Below, one piece after another: positions 1 to 9,046 of a stretch of 47,103 nucleotides of DNA. Every line of letters starts with the position of its first letter. Position 1 is the first letter of the stretch. Both the position numbers and the translations under genes were made by a program. This stretch comes from CAZKUN01 sp964555935 (GTDB lineage: Bacteria; Armatimonadota; Zipacnadia; Zipacnadales; VGFC01), in contig CAZKUN010000044.1 in NCBI GenBank assembly GCA_964555935.1, positions 1-47,103 on the forward strand, given 5' to 3'. The notes beneath the pieces were generated by a model, which was not told where the DNA came from, did not search any database, and saw only the letters and a program-made list of their open reading frames with translations.

Positions 1-1
1 C

Positions 2-1423
2 GACCCCGCCGCCGAGGCGCCGCCCGAGGGAGCGGAACCAGGCGACACCCGCGAGCGCCCGCGCACATCCACGAGCACGGACGTGCTGGTGGTTCAGGCA
101 ACTGAAGCGCCCCCCGATGTCGACGATGCCCCTGATACCGACCGGACCGACCCGGTCGCCGTTGCCCGTGCCTATGTTGAGGCGTGTCGGAGTGGTGATG
201 TGGACATAGCCGTGAGCTTGCTGATCGCGGATGATCCCTTCACGCTTCAGTTGCGCGACGCGGCGGCGGCAATCACCGGGGAGACGGAGTCGGAATATGC
301 CGCGGCGTTCTCGCGGCTCTTCGCGGAGTCCTCATTCCTGCCGACGAGGCTCCAGCTCGAAGCCGAAGCGCCCGTCGTAGACTTGCCCGGCGATGGATCC
401 GCTCGCGTGACGGTGAACCGCACTTGGGGTCTGGACCAGCAGCTCGTCATGCAACAGGCGGAGGATGGGACGTGGTCAATCAGGCCGATAGAGTCCATCA
501 AGGCCACCACCAACTCAGATACAACGCTCGTCGAAGCGCAAGTGAGTCAGGCGTCTACTGTTGGCGGAAACGACTCGTACCGGGTGATGAGTGAATCGGA
601 GAAGCGGCTGAGAACCCTGGCGCGAGGGTTTGATGAGTACGCCAAGGAGCACGACAGCACGCTCCCGCCGACAGCCACGTGGGTCGATGCCATTGAGCCG
701 TACGTGCTCGACAGGCAAGCGTTCTCGTGCCCCGCTGCTCCCGATGAGGAGTACGGCTATGCGATGAACGCCCAGGCTGGAGAACTCCAGTTGCCGCCGG
801 GATACACCGACCGGCGCAAGCTCTTCATCCTCTCCGAGTGGCGCGGCGGCGGGCGAAACGCCTCCGCCACTACCGAGGAGTTGAGGGCCATGGAGCCCTT
901 GCACACCGACGGCACAATCATCATCGCCCACGCCGGGGTCGGGACGCGTCGGGTGTCGACCGAGACGCTGTTTGGTGGCGTTGCCACCGACGACGATGTG
1001 CGGGAGACCTGCGGCAAACACTTGGCCGCGCTCGAGCGGGCAGCTCGCGAGTTCGCTCTCGCCAACGGTGGCGTGCTCCCCGGCCCCGACACGTGGCAAG
1101 ACGACATCGCGCTCTACTTGCTCGACGAGGCCGACGCTGGTGACGTCTTCACCTGCCCGGCGGCAGAGGGCATCGACTACGCCTACGCCATCAACTCCGA
1201 CGTCGCGGGCACGAACGCCCGGGATCTGAAGGGCCACGACCGGATCGTGCTCTTTTTCGAGTCGGACCTGAACGTGCCGAATGCCTCGGGCGACCCCGAC
1301 CGCGACGCAGCCAGGCCCGCGCGGCACTTGAGCCCATACTTTACCGACCGCGTGAATCGCGTCGAGCACCTCAACGGCAACGCCGGCTACCGAGCCCCGC
1401 CGCCGCTGCCGGAGGAGGAATGA
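2..1423 (+). CDS. NTF2-like protein with two prepilin-type modules (5' partial)
   Basis: The frame is open to the left window edge, so the true start lies outside; a GTG at 83 is only the first internal candidate. The visible N-terminus is a Pro/Ala/Glu-rich linker. An NTF2/DUF4878-like segment follows (nt 140-510; DRTDPVAVARAYVEACRSGD). Two modules then resemble the C-terminal part of H-X9-DG prepilin-like proteins: nt about 596-930 (LRTLARGFDEYAKEHD, FSCP, YGYAMN) and nt about 1010-1400 (LAALERAAREFA, VFTCP, YAYAIN, ending FFESDLN...HLNGN). The hydrophobic prepilin helix that normally precedes such modules is absent from the visible part. The stop overlaps an ATG of the next frame, but the paralogous neighbour more likely starts at 1462. 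Function unknown; probably extracytoplasmic. Confidence 0.75.
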   Translation, partial: DPAAEAPPEGAEPGDTRERPRTSTSTDVLVVQATEAPPDVDDAPDTDRTDPVAVARAYVEACRSGDVDIAVSLLIADDPFTLQLRDAAAAITGETESEYAAAFSRLFAESSFLPTRLQLEAEAPVVDLPGDGSARVTVNRTWGLDQQLVMQQAEDGTWSIRPIESIKATTNSDTTLVEAQVSQASTVGGNDSYRVMSESEKRLRTLARGFDEYAKEHDSTLPPTATWVDAIEPYVLDRQAFSCPAAPDEEYGYAMNAQAGELQLPPGYTDRRKLFILSEWRGGGRNASATTEELRAMEPLHTDGTIIIAHAGVGTRRVSTETLFGGVATDDDVRETCGKHLAALERAAREFALANGGVLPGPDTWQDDIALYLLDEADAGDVFTCPAAEGIDYAYAINSDVAGTNARDLKGHDRIVLFFESDLNVPNASGDPDRDAARPARHLSPYFTDRVNRVEHLNGNAGYRAPPPLPEEE

Positions 1424-1461
1424 CCCATGCCGAACACTCGACAGGTAGGGAGGCCCGGAAT

Positions 1462-2793
1462 ATGAGACTCGCCCTGCTTGCTGCCATCGTCATCGGAGTC
1501 GGGGCCGAAGGCCAGGAACCGGCCGCGAGGGAGCCGGCCGCCATCGACCGCACGGACCCGGCGGCGGTCGCGCGCGCCTACGTCAGGGCATGCCGGAGCG
1601 GCGACGCTGATACTGCGATGCGTCTACTCACTCCCGGTGACCCCCTCACGTTGGCGATGGCCGAGGTGGGGGATGAGATGCAACGGGAAGCCGAGGGCGG
1701 CTTCACGCTCGCGCGCTGGATATCCGAGTCCGCGTGCCTGCCGTTCGGGATCGAGTTCGCCGCCGAAACGCCTGTCGTGCAGGAGGAAGCCGATGGGACC
1801 GCCCGCGTAACCGTCAGGCGCACGTGGGATCTCCGACAGCAGTTCGTGATGGAGATGGCGGAGGATGGGACATGGTCGATCAACGCGCTCGACTCCATGA
1901 GGGCCACCACGGGCGCCACCCCATCGCTCGCGGCAGCAGGCTCGGGCCAAACGGCTGGCTCGCGCTCGGCCTATGAATCCGAGTCCCGGTTGAGGGCCTT
2001 GGCCAAGGCGTTCCGCGCGTATGCCGGCGACCACGACAATGCTCTGCCGCCGGCCGCCAGTTGGGCGGACGCGATCGAGCCATACGTCCTCGACATGCAG
2101 ATCTTCCAGTGCCCGGTTGCTCCGGACCAGGAGTACGGCTACGCGATGAGCGCCCTCGCCGACGGGGCCCAGCTTCCCCGGGCAAGTCGCGAGGGACGGA
2201 ACATGGCTCTTCTGTTCGAGTGGCGCGGCGCCGAGCGGAATGCGTCGGCCCCTCCCGATGAGCTGGCGGAAATGGAGCCGCTGTGGCCCGACGGCACGAT
2301 CATCCTCGTGGATGCCAACGCCAACCCCTGGCGCCTGCCGCGTGGGATGACGCTCGGGCAGTACCTCGTGGAGGAGAAGCACCAGCAGAAGTGCAACGCC
2401 AACCTGAGGGCGCTCGCGCAAGCGGCCCGGAGGTATGCCCGAGACAATGACGGAATGCTCCCGAGCAAGGATTCATGGCAGGACGACCTGGCGCTCTACC
2501 TGCTCCAAGAGACGGGCGTGGTCGACGTGTTCCGATGCCTCAAGGCCGTGGACCTGGACTACGCGTACGCAATCAACGCCGCCGTCGCCGGGATGGACGC
2601 GACGGAGTTGACGGGACATGACGAGATCATCCTGTTCTTCGAGTCCGATCTGAACGTAGCGAATGCATCGGGAGATCCCGATCGCGACGCCGCGACGTCG
2701 CTCCGGCATGTCGATGAGTGGGATCCCCAGCCCAGGAACCAGGTGTCGTACCTCAACGGGCTGTCCGGCACCCATCGGCCAAGCCCGGAGTGA
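1462..2793 (+). CDS. Secreted NTF2-like protein with two prepilin-type modules (paralogue of upstream gene)
   Basis: 443 aa. ATG 1462 is preferred over the overlapping ATG 1420 because it directly begins a signal-peptide-like segment (MRLALLAAIVIGVGA) and has a GGGAGG Shine-Dalgarno about 8 nt upstream. It is collinear with the upstream gene: NTF2-like part (nt 1545-1900), prepilin-type module A (about 1975-2330; LRALAKAFRAYAGDHD, FQCP, YGYAMS) and module B (about 2390-2760; LRALAQAARRYARDND, VFRC, YAYAIN, FFESDLN). The pair clearly arose by tandem duplication. In H-X9-DG proteins this module follows a class III prepilin leader and a helix; here it follows a Sec-type signal and an NTF2-like domain instead. 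A periplasmic or surface role is inferred; no enzymatic motif is visible. Confidence 0.75.
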   Translation: MRLALLAAIVIGVGAEGQEPAAREPAAIDRTDPAAVARAYVRACRSGDADTAMRLLTPGDPLTLAMAEVGDEMQREAEGGFTLARWISESACLPFGIEFAAETPVVQEEADGTARVTVRRTWDLRQQFVMEMAEDGTWSINALDSMRATTGATPSLAAAGSGQTAGSRSAYESESRLRALAKAFRAYAGDHDNALPPAASWADAIEPYVLDMQIFQCPVAPDQEYGYAMSALADGAQLPRASREGRNMALLFEWRGAERNASAPPDELAEMEPLWPDGTIILVDANANPWRLPRGMTLGQYLVEEKHQQKCNANLRALAQAARRYARDNDGMLPSKDSWQDDLALYLLQETGVVDVFRCLKAVDLDYAYAINAAVAGMDATELTGHDEIILFFESDLNVANASGDPDRDAATSLRHVDEWDPQPRNQVSYLNGLSGTHRPSPE

Positions 2794-2951
2794 TGCCCTC
2801 AGGCCGCCCAGACAGTCAATCCGGCCTGATACATAACGTTAGATATACGGCATCAGAAATGTTGCGCCGACCTGGTACGCTACACGCGTGGGTATGGGTG
2901 TTAATGGACATAGGTGATCCCACGACCGACCACCGGGAAGGCGGGGGCAAC

Positions 2952-5318
2952 ATGCGTCTGCAACGCCAGAGGGTACTAACGACAATCGGGGTGCTCGGGC
3001 TTATCTGGGCCGCCTCCGTCGCATCCGCCGCAACGACGCTTGACACGACCATCAGCACGAACACGCGCCTGACCGTTGATGGCAGTCCATACATCCTCCA
3101 GGGCACGACCACCGTGCCCGCGGGTGTCAGGCTCGTATGCGCGAGCGGGTCGATAGTCAAGGCGCCGCCTGGCGCCGAGTTGCTTGTCTACGGCACGCTA
3201 ATCGCCAACGAAGCGACCTTCCGCGCCACCGCAAGACCCACGAGCCCGGCCGATCACTGGGGTGGAATTCGCATCCTCGGGCCGGATGCCTCCGGGACGA
3301 TCATCCGCCACTGCACGATTCTGCACGCCGGGCACAACGGTACGCCCGCTCTGTCGTTTGACGGGCAGACCTCGGGCGGGCCCCTGGCGGGCAGCAACGT
3401 GGTCAACCAGTCCGCCGGCGACGGCATCCTCTGCCGAAATGGCAGCCCCGTATTCTCCAGCAACAGGATCCTCAACTGCAACGGCGCTGCCGTGCGCGCT
3501 GAGGCGAATGGCTTCCCGACATTCAGCGACAACCCCACCACCCGTACCGGCAACCTCATCAACGGTACCGTCATCGACTGGGACAGCACGCCTCACGGCA
3601 CTTTCCGCCTGACCAAGGCAGGTGGCCCGTACCGCATCAGGGGCATGCTCTCCATCCCCCGAGACGGCGAGCTTCGCGTGGAGGCGGGGACGAGGCTGTT
3701 GTTCGCCGACAAGAACGCTGGCATGATCATCCGCGGCGAGTTGGACGTGAACGGAGTCGCCAACGATCGTGTCTGGTTCAAGTCTGAGAACCCGGCTTTC
3801 GGCTGGAATGGTCTTGAGTTCCGCGACAACGAGAGCAGCGCGAGCCGGCTGGAGTACACCACGATTGAGAACGCCGGCTTCGGCAACCTGCAGGCGGCCG
3901 TCCTCGTCCGTGGAAGCCGCGATACGTGGCCGCAGCCCCGCTTCCACCACTGCAACATCGACGACAGCGCCTCCGACGGCATCGCCAGCCAGGGCGCGCG
4001 GCCCAGGCTCGGATGGTGCAAGATCCGCAACTGCCGAGGGCGCGCCATCATCAATACCTTCGGCGGATACGCCAACTTCGTCAACAACCGAAACCAGGCC
4101 ACCGGCAACGACGTCGACGCCGTCGTGTTCGACGCCGCCGGGCACGCTCTCATCTTTGACCAGGAGTGGAAAGAAGCCGGCACGGGTTTCCCGTATCACA
4201 TCCTCGGGTCTGTCAGCACTGAGGCTTCCCGCGAGGATCCGGGCACCGCGAGCGAACTCGACATCGGCCCGGGCGCTCACCTGATGATGGGGCCCGGCGT
4301 CTACCTCACGGCCAACCACGGCGTCATTCGTGCCATCGGCAAGAGCAACGCGAGCAAGCACATCACGATCGAGCGACTCGACCCCGCATCCGCTTGGGGC
4401 GGCATCTTCGTCACCGGCCGGGCGCTCCCCTCATTCTTCCGCTGGTGCGACATTTCCGGCGGCGGATCGGGTGGCGCGTCACACATCACCGTCACCAGTT
4501 CTGGCGGGACAACCTCAGTGGCCGGCGCCGATCTGGGACTCACCGAGCCGCCTGATGTTCTGGCCGCCACGGGCGTCAAGATCGAGGACAGCACCTTCAC
4601 CGATGGCGCCGGACACGGCATCTACTCCCATGGACCGTTTCTGTGGGTCCTGCGGACCGTGATCACCGGGCACAAGCTCTCCGGCATCGCCTCCTTCGGC
4701 ACGACCGGTCTCGTCGTGCGCAACTCCGATATCTACAAGAATGACTTCTACGGCATCTACCACCAGGGCGGCGGGATGTGGCTCGCTGATGGCAACAGCT
4801 TCGTTCAGAATGACCCGTTCAATGTCGCCAACATCACGCCTCACACAGTCGCCGCCGCCAGGAACTACTGGGGCTCGACGGACATAGGCGATGTCCGCGA
4901 CAGCATTTTTGACGGCCGCGATTCACCAGGCCTGGGTCAGCTCCGCTTGGCGCCCATCCTCCTCGCGGCTCCGAGAGCGTTGATCGGCGTCACCGCCGCG
5001 CCGGCGATCGCTGATGCCGCGCTGGTCATCCCCTCCGCCGTCGCGCAGGAGTCCGGCTCCGGCATCGTGCAGGTCAGCTACGTCCTGACGACGGGCGCCG
5101 ACGTCAGCGCTGAGGTCGTCAATATAGCGGGTCGGCCGATCCGTCGCCTGACTAGCGAGTCACCTGCCGACGCGGGAACGAACACGCTCCTCTGGGACAC
5201 GCGGAGCGACAGCGGCGTCTCCGTGCCAAACGGCCGGTATCTCATCCGCCTCAGGGCGTCCTCGCCCAGTGGCGAACTCGCCCAGGCCATCGCGCCGGTG
5301 ACCGTCACCGGTCGCTAA
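2952..5318 (+). CDS. Secreted right-handed beta-helix protein with C-terminal FlgD-like Ig domain
   Basis: 788 aa from ATG 2952, with a GGAAGGCGGGGG ribosome site just upstream. Residues 1-35 are a signal peptide ending in ASA. Residues about 60-660 are repeated short beta-rungs of the pectate-lyase/NosD type (phrases such as IIRHCTILHAGHNG, SRLEYTTIENAGF, VRNSDIYKNDFYGIYHQGG, and ARNYWGS near the end), the usual pattern of right-handed parallel beta-helices. The last 85 residues (VSYVLTTGADVSAEVVNIAGRPIRRL...NGRYLIRLRA) match the FlgD Ig-like fold, common at the C-terminus of secreted proteins where it aids sorting or surface display. Probably a surface polysaccharide-binding or -processing protein; no catalytic residues can be named. 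A long antisense frame (3198-4361) is a GC-rich shadow. Confidence 0.8.
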   Translation: MRLQRQRVLTTIGVLGLIWAASVASAATTLDTTISTNTRLTVDGSPYILQGTTTVPAGVRLVCASGSIVKAPPGAELLVYGTLIANEATFRATARPTSPADHWGGIRILGPDASGTIIRHCTILHAGHNGTPALSFDGQTSGGPLAGSNVVNQSAGDGILCRNGSPVFSSNRILNCNGAAVRAEANGFPTFSDNPTTRTGNLINGTVIDWDSTPHGTFRLTKAGGPYRIRGMLSIPRDGELRVEAGTRLLFADKNAGMIIRGELDVNGVANDRVWFKSENPAFGWNGLEFRDNESSASRLEYTTIENAGFGNLQAAVLVRGSRDTWPQPRFHHCNIDDSASDGIASQGARPRLGWCKIRNCRGRAIINTFGGYANFVNNRNQATGNDVDAVVFDAAGHALIFDQEWKEAGTGFPYHILGSVSTEASREDPGTASELDIGPGAHLMMGPGVYLTANHGVIRAIGKSNASKHITIERLDPASAWGGIFVTGRALPSFFRWCDISGGGSGGASHITVTSSGGTTSVAGADLGLTEPPDVLAATGVKIEDSTFTDGAGHGIYSHGPFLWVLRTVITGHKLSGIASFGTTGLVVRNSDIYKNDFYGIYHQGGGMWLADGNSFVQNDPFNVANITPHTVAAARNYWGSTDIGDVRDSIFDGRDSPGLGQLRLAPILLAAPRALIGVTAAPAIADAALVIPSAVAQESGSGIVQVSYVLTTGADVSAEVVNIAGRPIRRLTSESPADAGTNTLLWDTRSDSGVSVPNGRYLIRLRASSPSGELAQAIAPVTVTGR

Positions 5319-5340
5319 GCCGTCCGTACTGAAATGCCAT

Positions 5341-5372
5341 CGCCCCGGTCACCCATCGCGTTGACCGGGGCG
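5341..5372 (+). terminator. Hairpin after the beta-helix gene
   Basis: A perfect 10-bp stem CGCCCCGGTC / GACCGGGGCG encloses a 12-nt loop, 23 nt after the stop at 5318. There is no strong T-tract. Its 3' arm contains the TTGACC that serves as -35 of the next promoter. Confidence 0.6.
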
Positions 5373-5390
5373 AAACCATTCTGCTATACT
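5361..5390 (+). promoter_or_regulatory. Sigma-70-type promoter for the L,D-transpeptidase gene
   Basis: TTGACC (5361-5366), an 18-nt spacer and TATACT (5385-5390) preceded by TGC, giving an extended -10. The predicted start of transcription is near 5397, about 40 nt before the ATG. The -35 lies in the 3' arm of the preceding hairpin. Confidence 0.65.
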
Positions 5391-5435
5391 CGCGATGAAG
5401 TTCCTCTGCACATCATGCGCCGGCGAGCCAACTGA

Positions 5436-6479
5436 ATGCCGCCACCTGTCGCAGCCATCAGAGATCTTGCTCGCCGTTCGCGTCTCCGCATCCTCGCGGA
5501 TTCGGCCATCGTCGTCGCTGCCCTGACGCTGATCATCACCCTCGTCTATCTGCTTGACCATGTCGCTCTCACGCGCCCCTTCGCGTCCGCCACTGCCGGC
5601 GTTGCGGCTGCCTCCGATCCGGATGATTCGCTCCCTGACTCCGCGTCCGGCGCGCCGGTCCTCGACGATGTCGTCGAGCTGCCGCCGAGGTCGGATATGA
5701 ACGACCTCCAACGCCGCGCCGCCGAGATAGGGGAGAAGCTTGGCAACGCCGTGCCGGCCAAGTCCATCGACGATACCACCTACATCCGCCTGGCCGATCT
5801 CCTCGCTCTGGGCGGGGCCGATCTCCGGTGGGATGACGTCGCCGGCGGCGGAGCAGCCATATCCGACGACGGTCTCATCCGTTTCGCCGCCGACACCGCC
5901 GGCATCACAGTCGACGGCCGCCAAATGCGGCTTGCGGCGCCTGTGAGAATGCTCACAAACGAGCCCTGGGTCCCTGTCAGCGCGGTCGCCGAAACTCTCG
6001 GTGGAACGGTCGATGAGGATGAAGAAACGGGGCTGGTCATCGTGACCGTCGGCGACCAGAACCTGCAGGCCTTGGTGCCCGCGCGCCTGTTCAGCATCGA
6101 GATCTCTCGCGGCGCCCGCAAGCTCAAGGTCCGCTTCGCCGGTCGCCTGGCCAAGGAATATCCCATCTGCAGCGGGAAGGGCAACAACACGCCGATCGGC
6201 AACTTTCACATTCAGAACAAAGCCGTCTGGCCGAGCTGGGAGGCGTACTGGGGAGAGAACATCCCCGGCGGCAGCTCGCGCAATCCTCTCGGCGCGCGAT
6301 GGCTCGGCACCACCGCCCGGGGCCGCTCCACAGGGCGCGCGATCGGCATCCACGGCACCAACCAGCCCTCGAGCATCGGACGCAGAATCTCGGGCGGCTG
6401 CATCCGCACCTACAACCGGAACAGCATCGAGTTGTACGAGACGATTCCCATCGGCACTCGCGTGTGGATCCACGAGTAG
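5436..6479 (+). CDS. L,D-transpeptidase (YkuD) with copper-amine-oxidase-type stalk domain
   Basis: 347 aa, membrane anchored. One N-terminal transmembrane helix (residues about 23-45) is followed by an acidic linker. A region at about 95-205 resembles the copper amine oxidase N-terminal stalk domain (GITVDGRQMRLAAPVRMLTNEPWVPVSAVAETLGG). The YkuD domain spans about 210-346. Its catalytic signature is complete: HGTN with His306 and SGGCIRTYN with Cys322, matching HxxN...SxGCIR. YkuD enzymes form 3-3 peptidoglycan cross-links or attach proteins to peptidoglycan; the stalk domain probably positions the enzyme on the wall. The gene has its own promoter and is followed within 50 nt by acpS. Confidence 0.9.
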   Translation: MPPPVAAIRDLARRSRLRILADSAIVVAALTLIITLVYLLDHVALTRPFASATAGVAAASDPDDSLPDSASGAPVLDDVVELPPRSDMNDLQRRAAEIGEKLGNAVPAKSIDDTTYIRLADLLALGGADLRWDDVAGGGAAISDDGLIRFAADTAGITVDGRQMRLAAPVRMLTNEPWVPVSAVAETLGGTVDEDEETGLVIVTVGDQNLQALVPARLFSIEISRGARKLKVRFAGRLAKEYPICSGKGNNTPIGNFHIQNKAVWPSWEAYWGENIPGGSSRNPLGARWLGTTARGRSTGRAIGIHGTNQPSSIGRRISGGCIRTYNRNSIELYETIPIGTRVWIHE

Positions 6480-6525
6480 CCGGCCTCGATGTTCGACCGG
6501 AATCTACGCACCGGGATTGAGCCCA

Positions 6526-6906
6526 TTGGTCATCGGAATCGGCGTCGACATGGTGGACGTAGACCGCATTGAGGCCGCAATGGAGCGGCGAGGCGAGCGA
6601 TTCGCCAAACGCGCCTTCACCGAGGATGAGATCGCCTACTGCCAGAGGTCCCAGTGTCCCGAGCGCCGATTTGCCGCGCGCTTTGCCGCCAAGGAAGCCG
6701 TCATGAAAGCCCTTGGTCGGGGGTGGTTCCAAGGCATGCCGTTCAAGGAGATCGAGGTCATCCGCGACGAGTACGGCAAGCCGGGGATCCGCTTGCTGGA
6801 CCAGACCGCCGAGATGGCCGAGAAGCAAGGCATCACCCACATCCACGTGAGCATCACCCACGAGCAACGCAGCGCCGTAGCCTTCGTCATCGCCGAGAGA
6901 CTCTGA
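6526..6906 (+). CDS. acpS: Holo-[acyl-carrier-protein] synthase
   Basis: Transfers 4'-phosphopantetheine from CoA to a serine of acyl carrier protein, activating it for fatty acid synthesis. The TTG at 6526 puts the metal-binding aspartate at Asp8 (GIGVD) and the glutamate at Glu57 (RFAAKEAVMKALG), matching usual AcpS numbering, and GGGA lies about 9 nt upstream. A TTG at 6517 would add three residues and cannot be excluded. 126 aa is the normal family length. No ATG is available, so a TTG start is likely. It lies between an L,D-transpeptidase and a nucleoside phosphorylase, apparently in one transcription unit. Confidence 0.9.
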   Translation: MVIGIGVDMVDVDRIEAAMERRGERFAKRAFTEDEIAYCQRSQCPERRFAARFAAKEAVMKALGRGWFQGMPFKEIEVIRDEYGKPGIRLLDQTAEMAEKQGITHIHVSITHEQRSAVAFVIAERL

Positions 6907-6932
6907 CTGCCCCACGCGGAAGGACGTAACAC

Positions 6933-7793
6933 GTGCTTGCCATCATCGCCGGGAGCGCGGGCGACCAGGTCATGCCCGAGTTCGATGTCGACCCCGCCTC
7001 CTTCGCGTCTCGCGACACGCCCTTTGGGCCGACGTCTCCCCTCGCGGTTGGCAGCGTGGCCGGTGAGTCCACTGTCATCGTCGCCAGGCACGGACTCGAC
7101 GGTTACTCCGTCGCCGCGCCCTTCGTCAACTACCGCGCGAACGTGTTTGCCCTCAAAGAACGGAGTGTGACAGAGGTCATAGCCTGGAGTGGTCCTGGTG
7201 CTATTGACGCTGGGGTAAGTATAGGTCAGTATGTCATTCCGGATGACGTCCTCGATGAGACTCGCCGCCCGCGGACCTTCTACGAAGGAACCGGGCTCGG
7301 CGTCATCCGCGTCACGCCGGTCTTCTGCCCCCGAGTTAGCGCGGCGCTTATTGCAGGTTGCGAGGCGATGCAGACTCCGCCGCGCGTAGGCGGAACCTAT
7401 GTCTGTACCGAGGGGCCGAGGCTTGAGACGCCGGCGGAGATCTGCAAGTACGCCATGCTTGGCGGGCACTTCGTGGGCATGACGCTTTGCCCGGAGGTAT
7501 TCCTGGCCCGCGAACTGGAGATATGCTACTCAGCCATTCTGTACGTGACGAACTATGCCGAGGGCGTGAAAGCCACGCCCGACCAGCCGGGACGTCTGTT
7601 CGGCGGACTGATGTCACCTGACGAGGAGAACGCTCAGAGAGAGGCCGTGCGGGTCCTGCCGCGCGTGATAGAGCAAGCTGTGGGACAACGGCACGGCGTG
7701 AGCGAAGAGTGCTCATGTCAACGGTCGATGGAGCGCTATCGAAGGTCAGGGCGGATCGGGGACGACTGGCGGCAATGGATGAGACTTGCATAG
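6933..7793 (+). CDS. MTAP-family nucleoside phosphorylase, likely 5'-methylthioinosine phosphorylase
   Basis: 286 aa from a GTG with GGAAGGA 8 nt upstream. The family is clear: RHG, NYRANVFALKE, GTYVCTEGPRLETPAE and GMTLCPEVFLARELEICY are the phosphate- and sugar-binding segments of methylthioadenosine phosphorylases. The purine-site segment, which reads D-x-D in adenine-specific enzymes, is VTNYAEG here: Asn207 replaces the first aspartate and Ala209 the second. Asn at this site is typical of 6-oxopurine-specific phosphorylases. With the deaminase gene directly downstream, overlapping by 19 nt, a route MTA to methylthioinosine to hypoxanthine plus methylthioribose-1-phosphate is inferred, as known in Pseudomonas aeruginosa. 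Substrate preference is inferred; family membership is firm. Confidence 0.82.
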   Translation: MLAIIAGSAGDQVMPEFDVDPASFASRDTPFGPTSPLAVGSVAGESTVIVARHGLDGYSVAAPFVNYRANVFALKERSVTEVIAWSGPGAIDAGVSIGQYVIPDDVLDETRRPRTFYEGTGLGVIRVTPVFCPRVSAALIAGCEAMQTPPRVGGTYVCTEGPRLETPAEICKYAMLGGHFVGMTLCPEVFLARELEICYSAILYVTNYAEGVKATPDQPGRLFGGLMSPDEENAQREAVRVLPRVIEQAVGQRHGVSEECSCQRSMERYRRSGRIGDDWRQWMRLA

Positions 7794-9022
7794 TCTCGGC
7801 CGATGTCGTCGTTGAGTCCTCCGCTCGCGTGATTGCCGATGGCGCGATAGCTTGGCAGGGCGACACGATTGCCGCCGTTGGCACTCGCGAAGAACTCTGC
7901 GACGTCTATCCCAAGGCCGAGCACCAAACCCTCGAAGGCCGAGCGATCTTCCCCTCCTTCGTCAACGCTCACACCCACCTCTGCCTCTCTCACCTCCACG
8001 GCGCCGCGCCCTATGACGGCAACTTCGCGGCATGGCTCCAGACGGTCTTGCACGCTATTCTCGAATGGTCCGAAGAGGACCACGCCAACTCGCTCGCTGA
8101 GGGTCTGCAGCAGTCGCTAGCAACCGGAACGGGAGCCGCCGCCGACATCCTCAACGACCGGCTCGCGTTGCCCGCCTATCGCGGCTTGCCGATCGGCGGA
8201 ACAGTGTTCCTGCAGGTGACGGGCTTCAACCCGGTCGTCGCCGATGTCTGGATGGCCAACATCCAGCAAGCCTTCGCGGATCTGCCCAATGGTGCTGATC
8301 TCGGCAACCTGAGTCTCGGCATCTCGCCCCACGCGCCCTACTCCACATCCGCCAAGCTCTACCGCGAGTGCTTCCGCTTCGCCGAGGAGCATGATCTGCT
8401 CCTTATGACTCACCTTGCCGAGAACACAAGCGAGGAAGATTTCCTGCGCCGCGGCACGGGCGTCTACCGACGAATGCTGCGCGAGCGGGGGACATGGGTG
8501 CCGAAGTGGAAGCCGCCTGACATGACGCCTGTGGAGTACTTCGAGGCCGAGGGCGTGCTGACCGATCGCTGCATCTACGCCCACGTGAACTATCCGTCCA
8601 GCAGCGACATCGATCTCATGGCGAAGCGCGGCATCACAGCCGTGTACTGCCCGCGCAGCCACGCCTTCTTCCACCACGCGCCCCACCGAATGGATGAGAT
8701 GGTCGCGGCGGGCATCCGCGTCGCGTTGGGCACCGACAGTCTCGCCAGTAACGACTCGCTCGGCATGCTCGACGAGGTCAAGCTCTGTCGCGAGCGGTTC
8801 CCGCGCATGTCGGCGGAGACAATCTTTGATGCCGGCACGATCCGCGGGGCGGAGGCGTTGCGCGTCACGGACAAGTACGGCACGCTGGGACCCGGCAAGA
8901 AGGCGTCATTCGTCGTGGTGGACGTGGGCGAGCCGGTCGACGCCTCACGCGCCATGGAGCAGTTGCTGTCACCCGAATCGACCATCGACCAGGTCTTCGC
9001 CTGGGGCCAGCCCATCCCCTAA
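7775..9022 (+). CDS. mtaD: 5-methylthioadenosine/S-adenosylhomocysteine deaminase
   Basis: 416 aa from ATG 7775, inside the end of the phosphorylase gene; a longer upstream start would overlap by 85 nt and add a non-conserved stretch. It is an amidohydrolase-fold deaminase. Metal ligands are visible: HTH (His66, His68), a third His in THLAENTSEED (His213), a fourth in the AHVNY segment, and Asp321 in GTDSLASND. The C-terminal GKKASFVVVD strand belongs to the composite beta-sandwich. It removes the purine 6-amino group of MTA or SAH, giving the inosine form used by a 6-oxopurine phosphorylase such as the preceding gene product. Cytosolic salvage of by-products of methylation and polyamine synthesis. 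Confidence 0.88.
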   Translation: MDETCIVSADVVVESSARVIADGAIAWQGDTIAAVGTREELCDVYPKAEHQTLEGRAIFPSFVNAHTHLCLSHLHGAAPYDGNFAAWLQTVLHAILEWSEEDHANSLAEGLQQSLATGTGAAADILNDRLALPAYRGLPIGGTVFLQVTGFNPVVADVWMANIQQAFADLPNGADLGNLSLGISPHAPYSTSAKLYRECFRFAEEHDLLLMTHLAENTSEEDFLRRGTGVYRRMLRERGTWVPKWKPPDMTPVEYFEAEGVLTDRCIYAHVNYPSSSDIDLMAKRGITAVYCPRSHAFFHHAPHRMDEMVAAGIRVALGTDSLASNDSLGMLDEVKLCRERFPRMSAETIFDAGTIRGAEALRVTDKYGTLGPGKKASFVVVDVGEPVDASRAMEQLLSPESTIDQVFAWGQPIP

Positions 9023-9046
9023 CGCCTCTCTTCCGCCCAAGCCATG

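Noticed and set aside
515..1369. 284-aa antisense frame opposite the first gene
   Set aside because: Third-position G/C bias keeps this strand open; the plus-strand protein has clear domains and a close paralogue.
3198..4361. 387-aa antisense frame in the beta-helix gene
   Set aside because: Composition is Val/Ala/Arg/Asp-rich with no domain; a shadow of a GC-rich gene.
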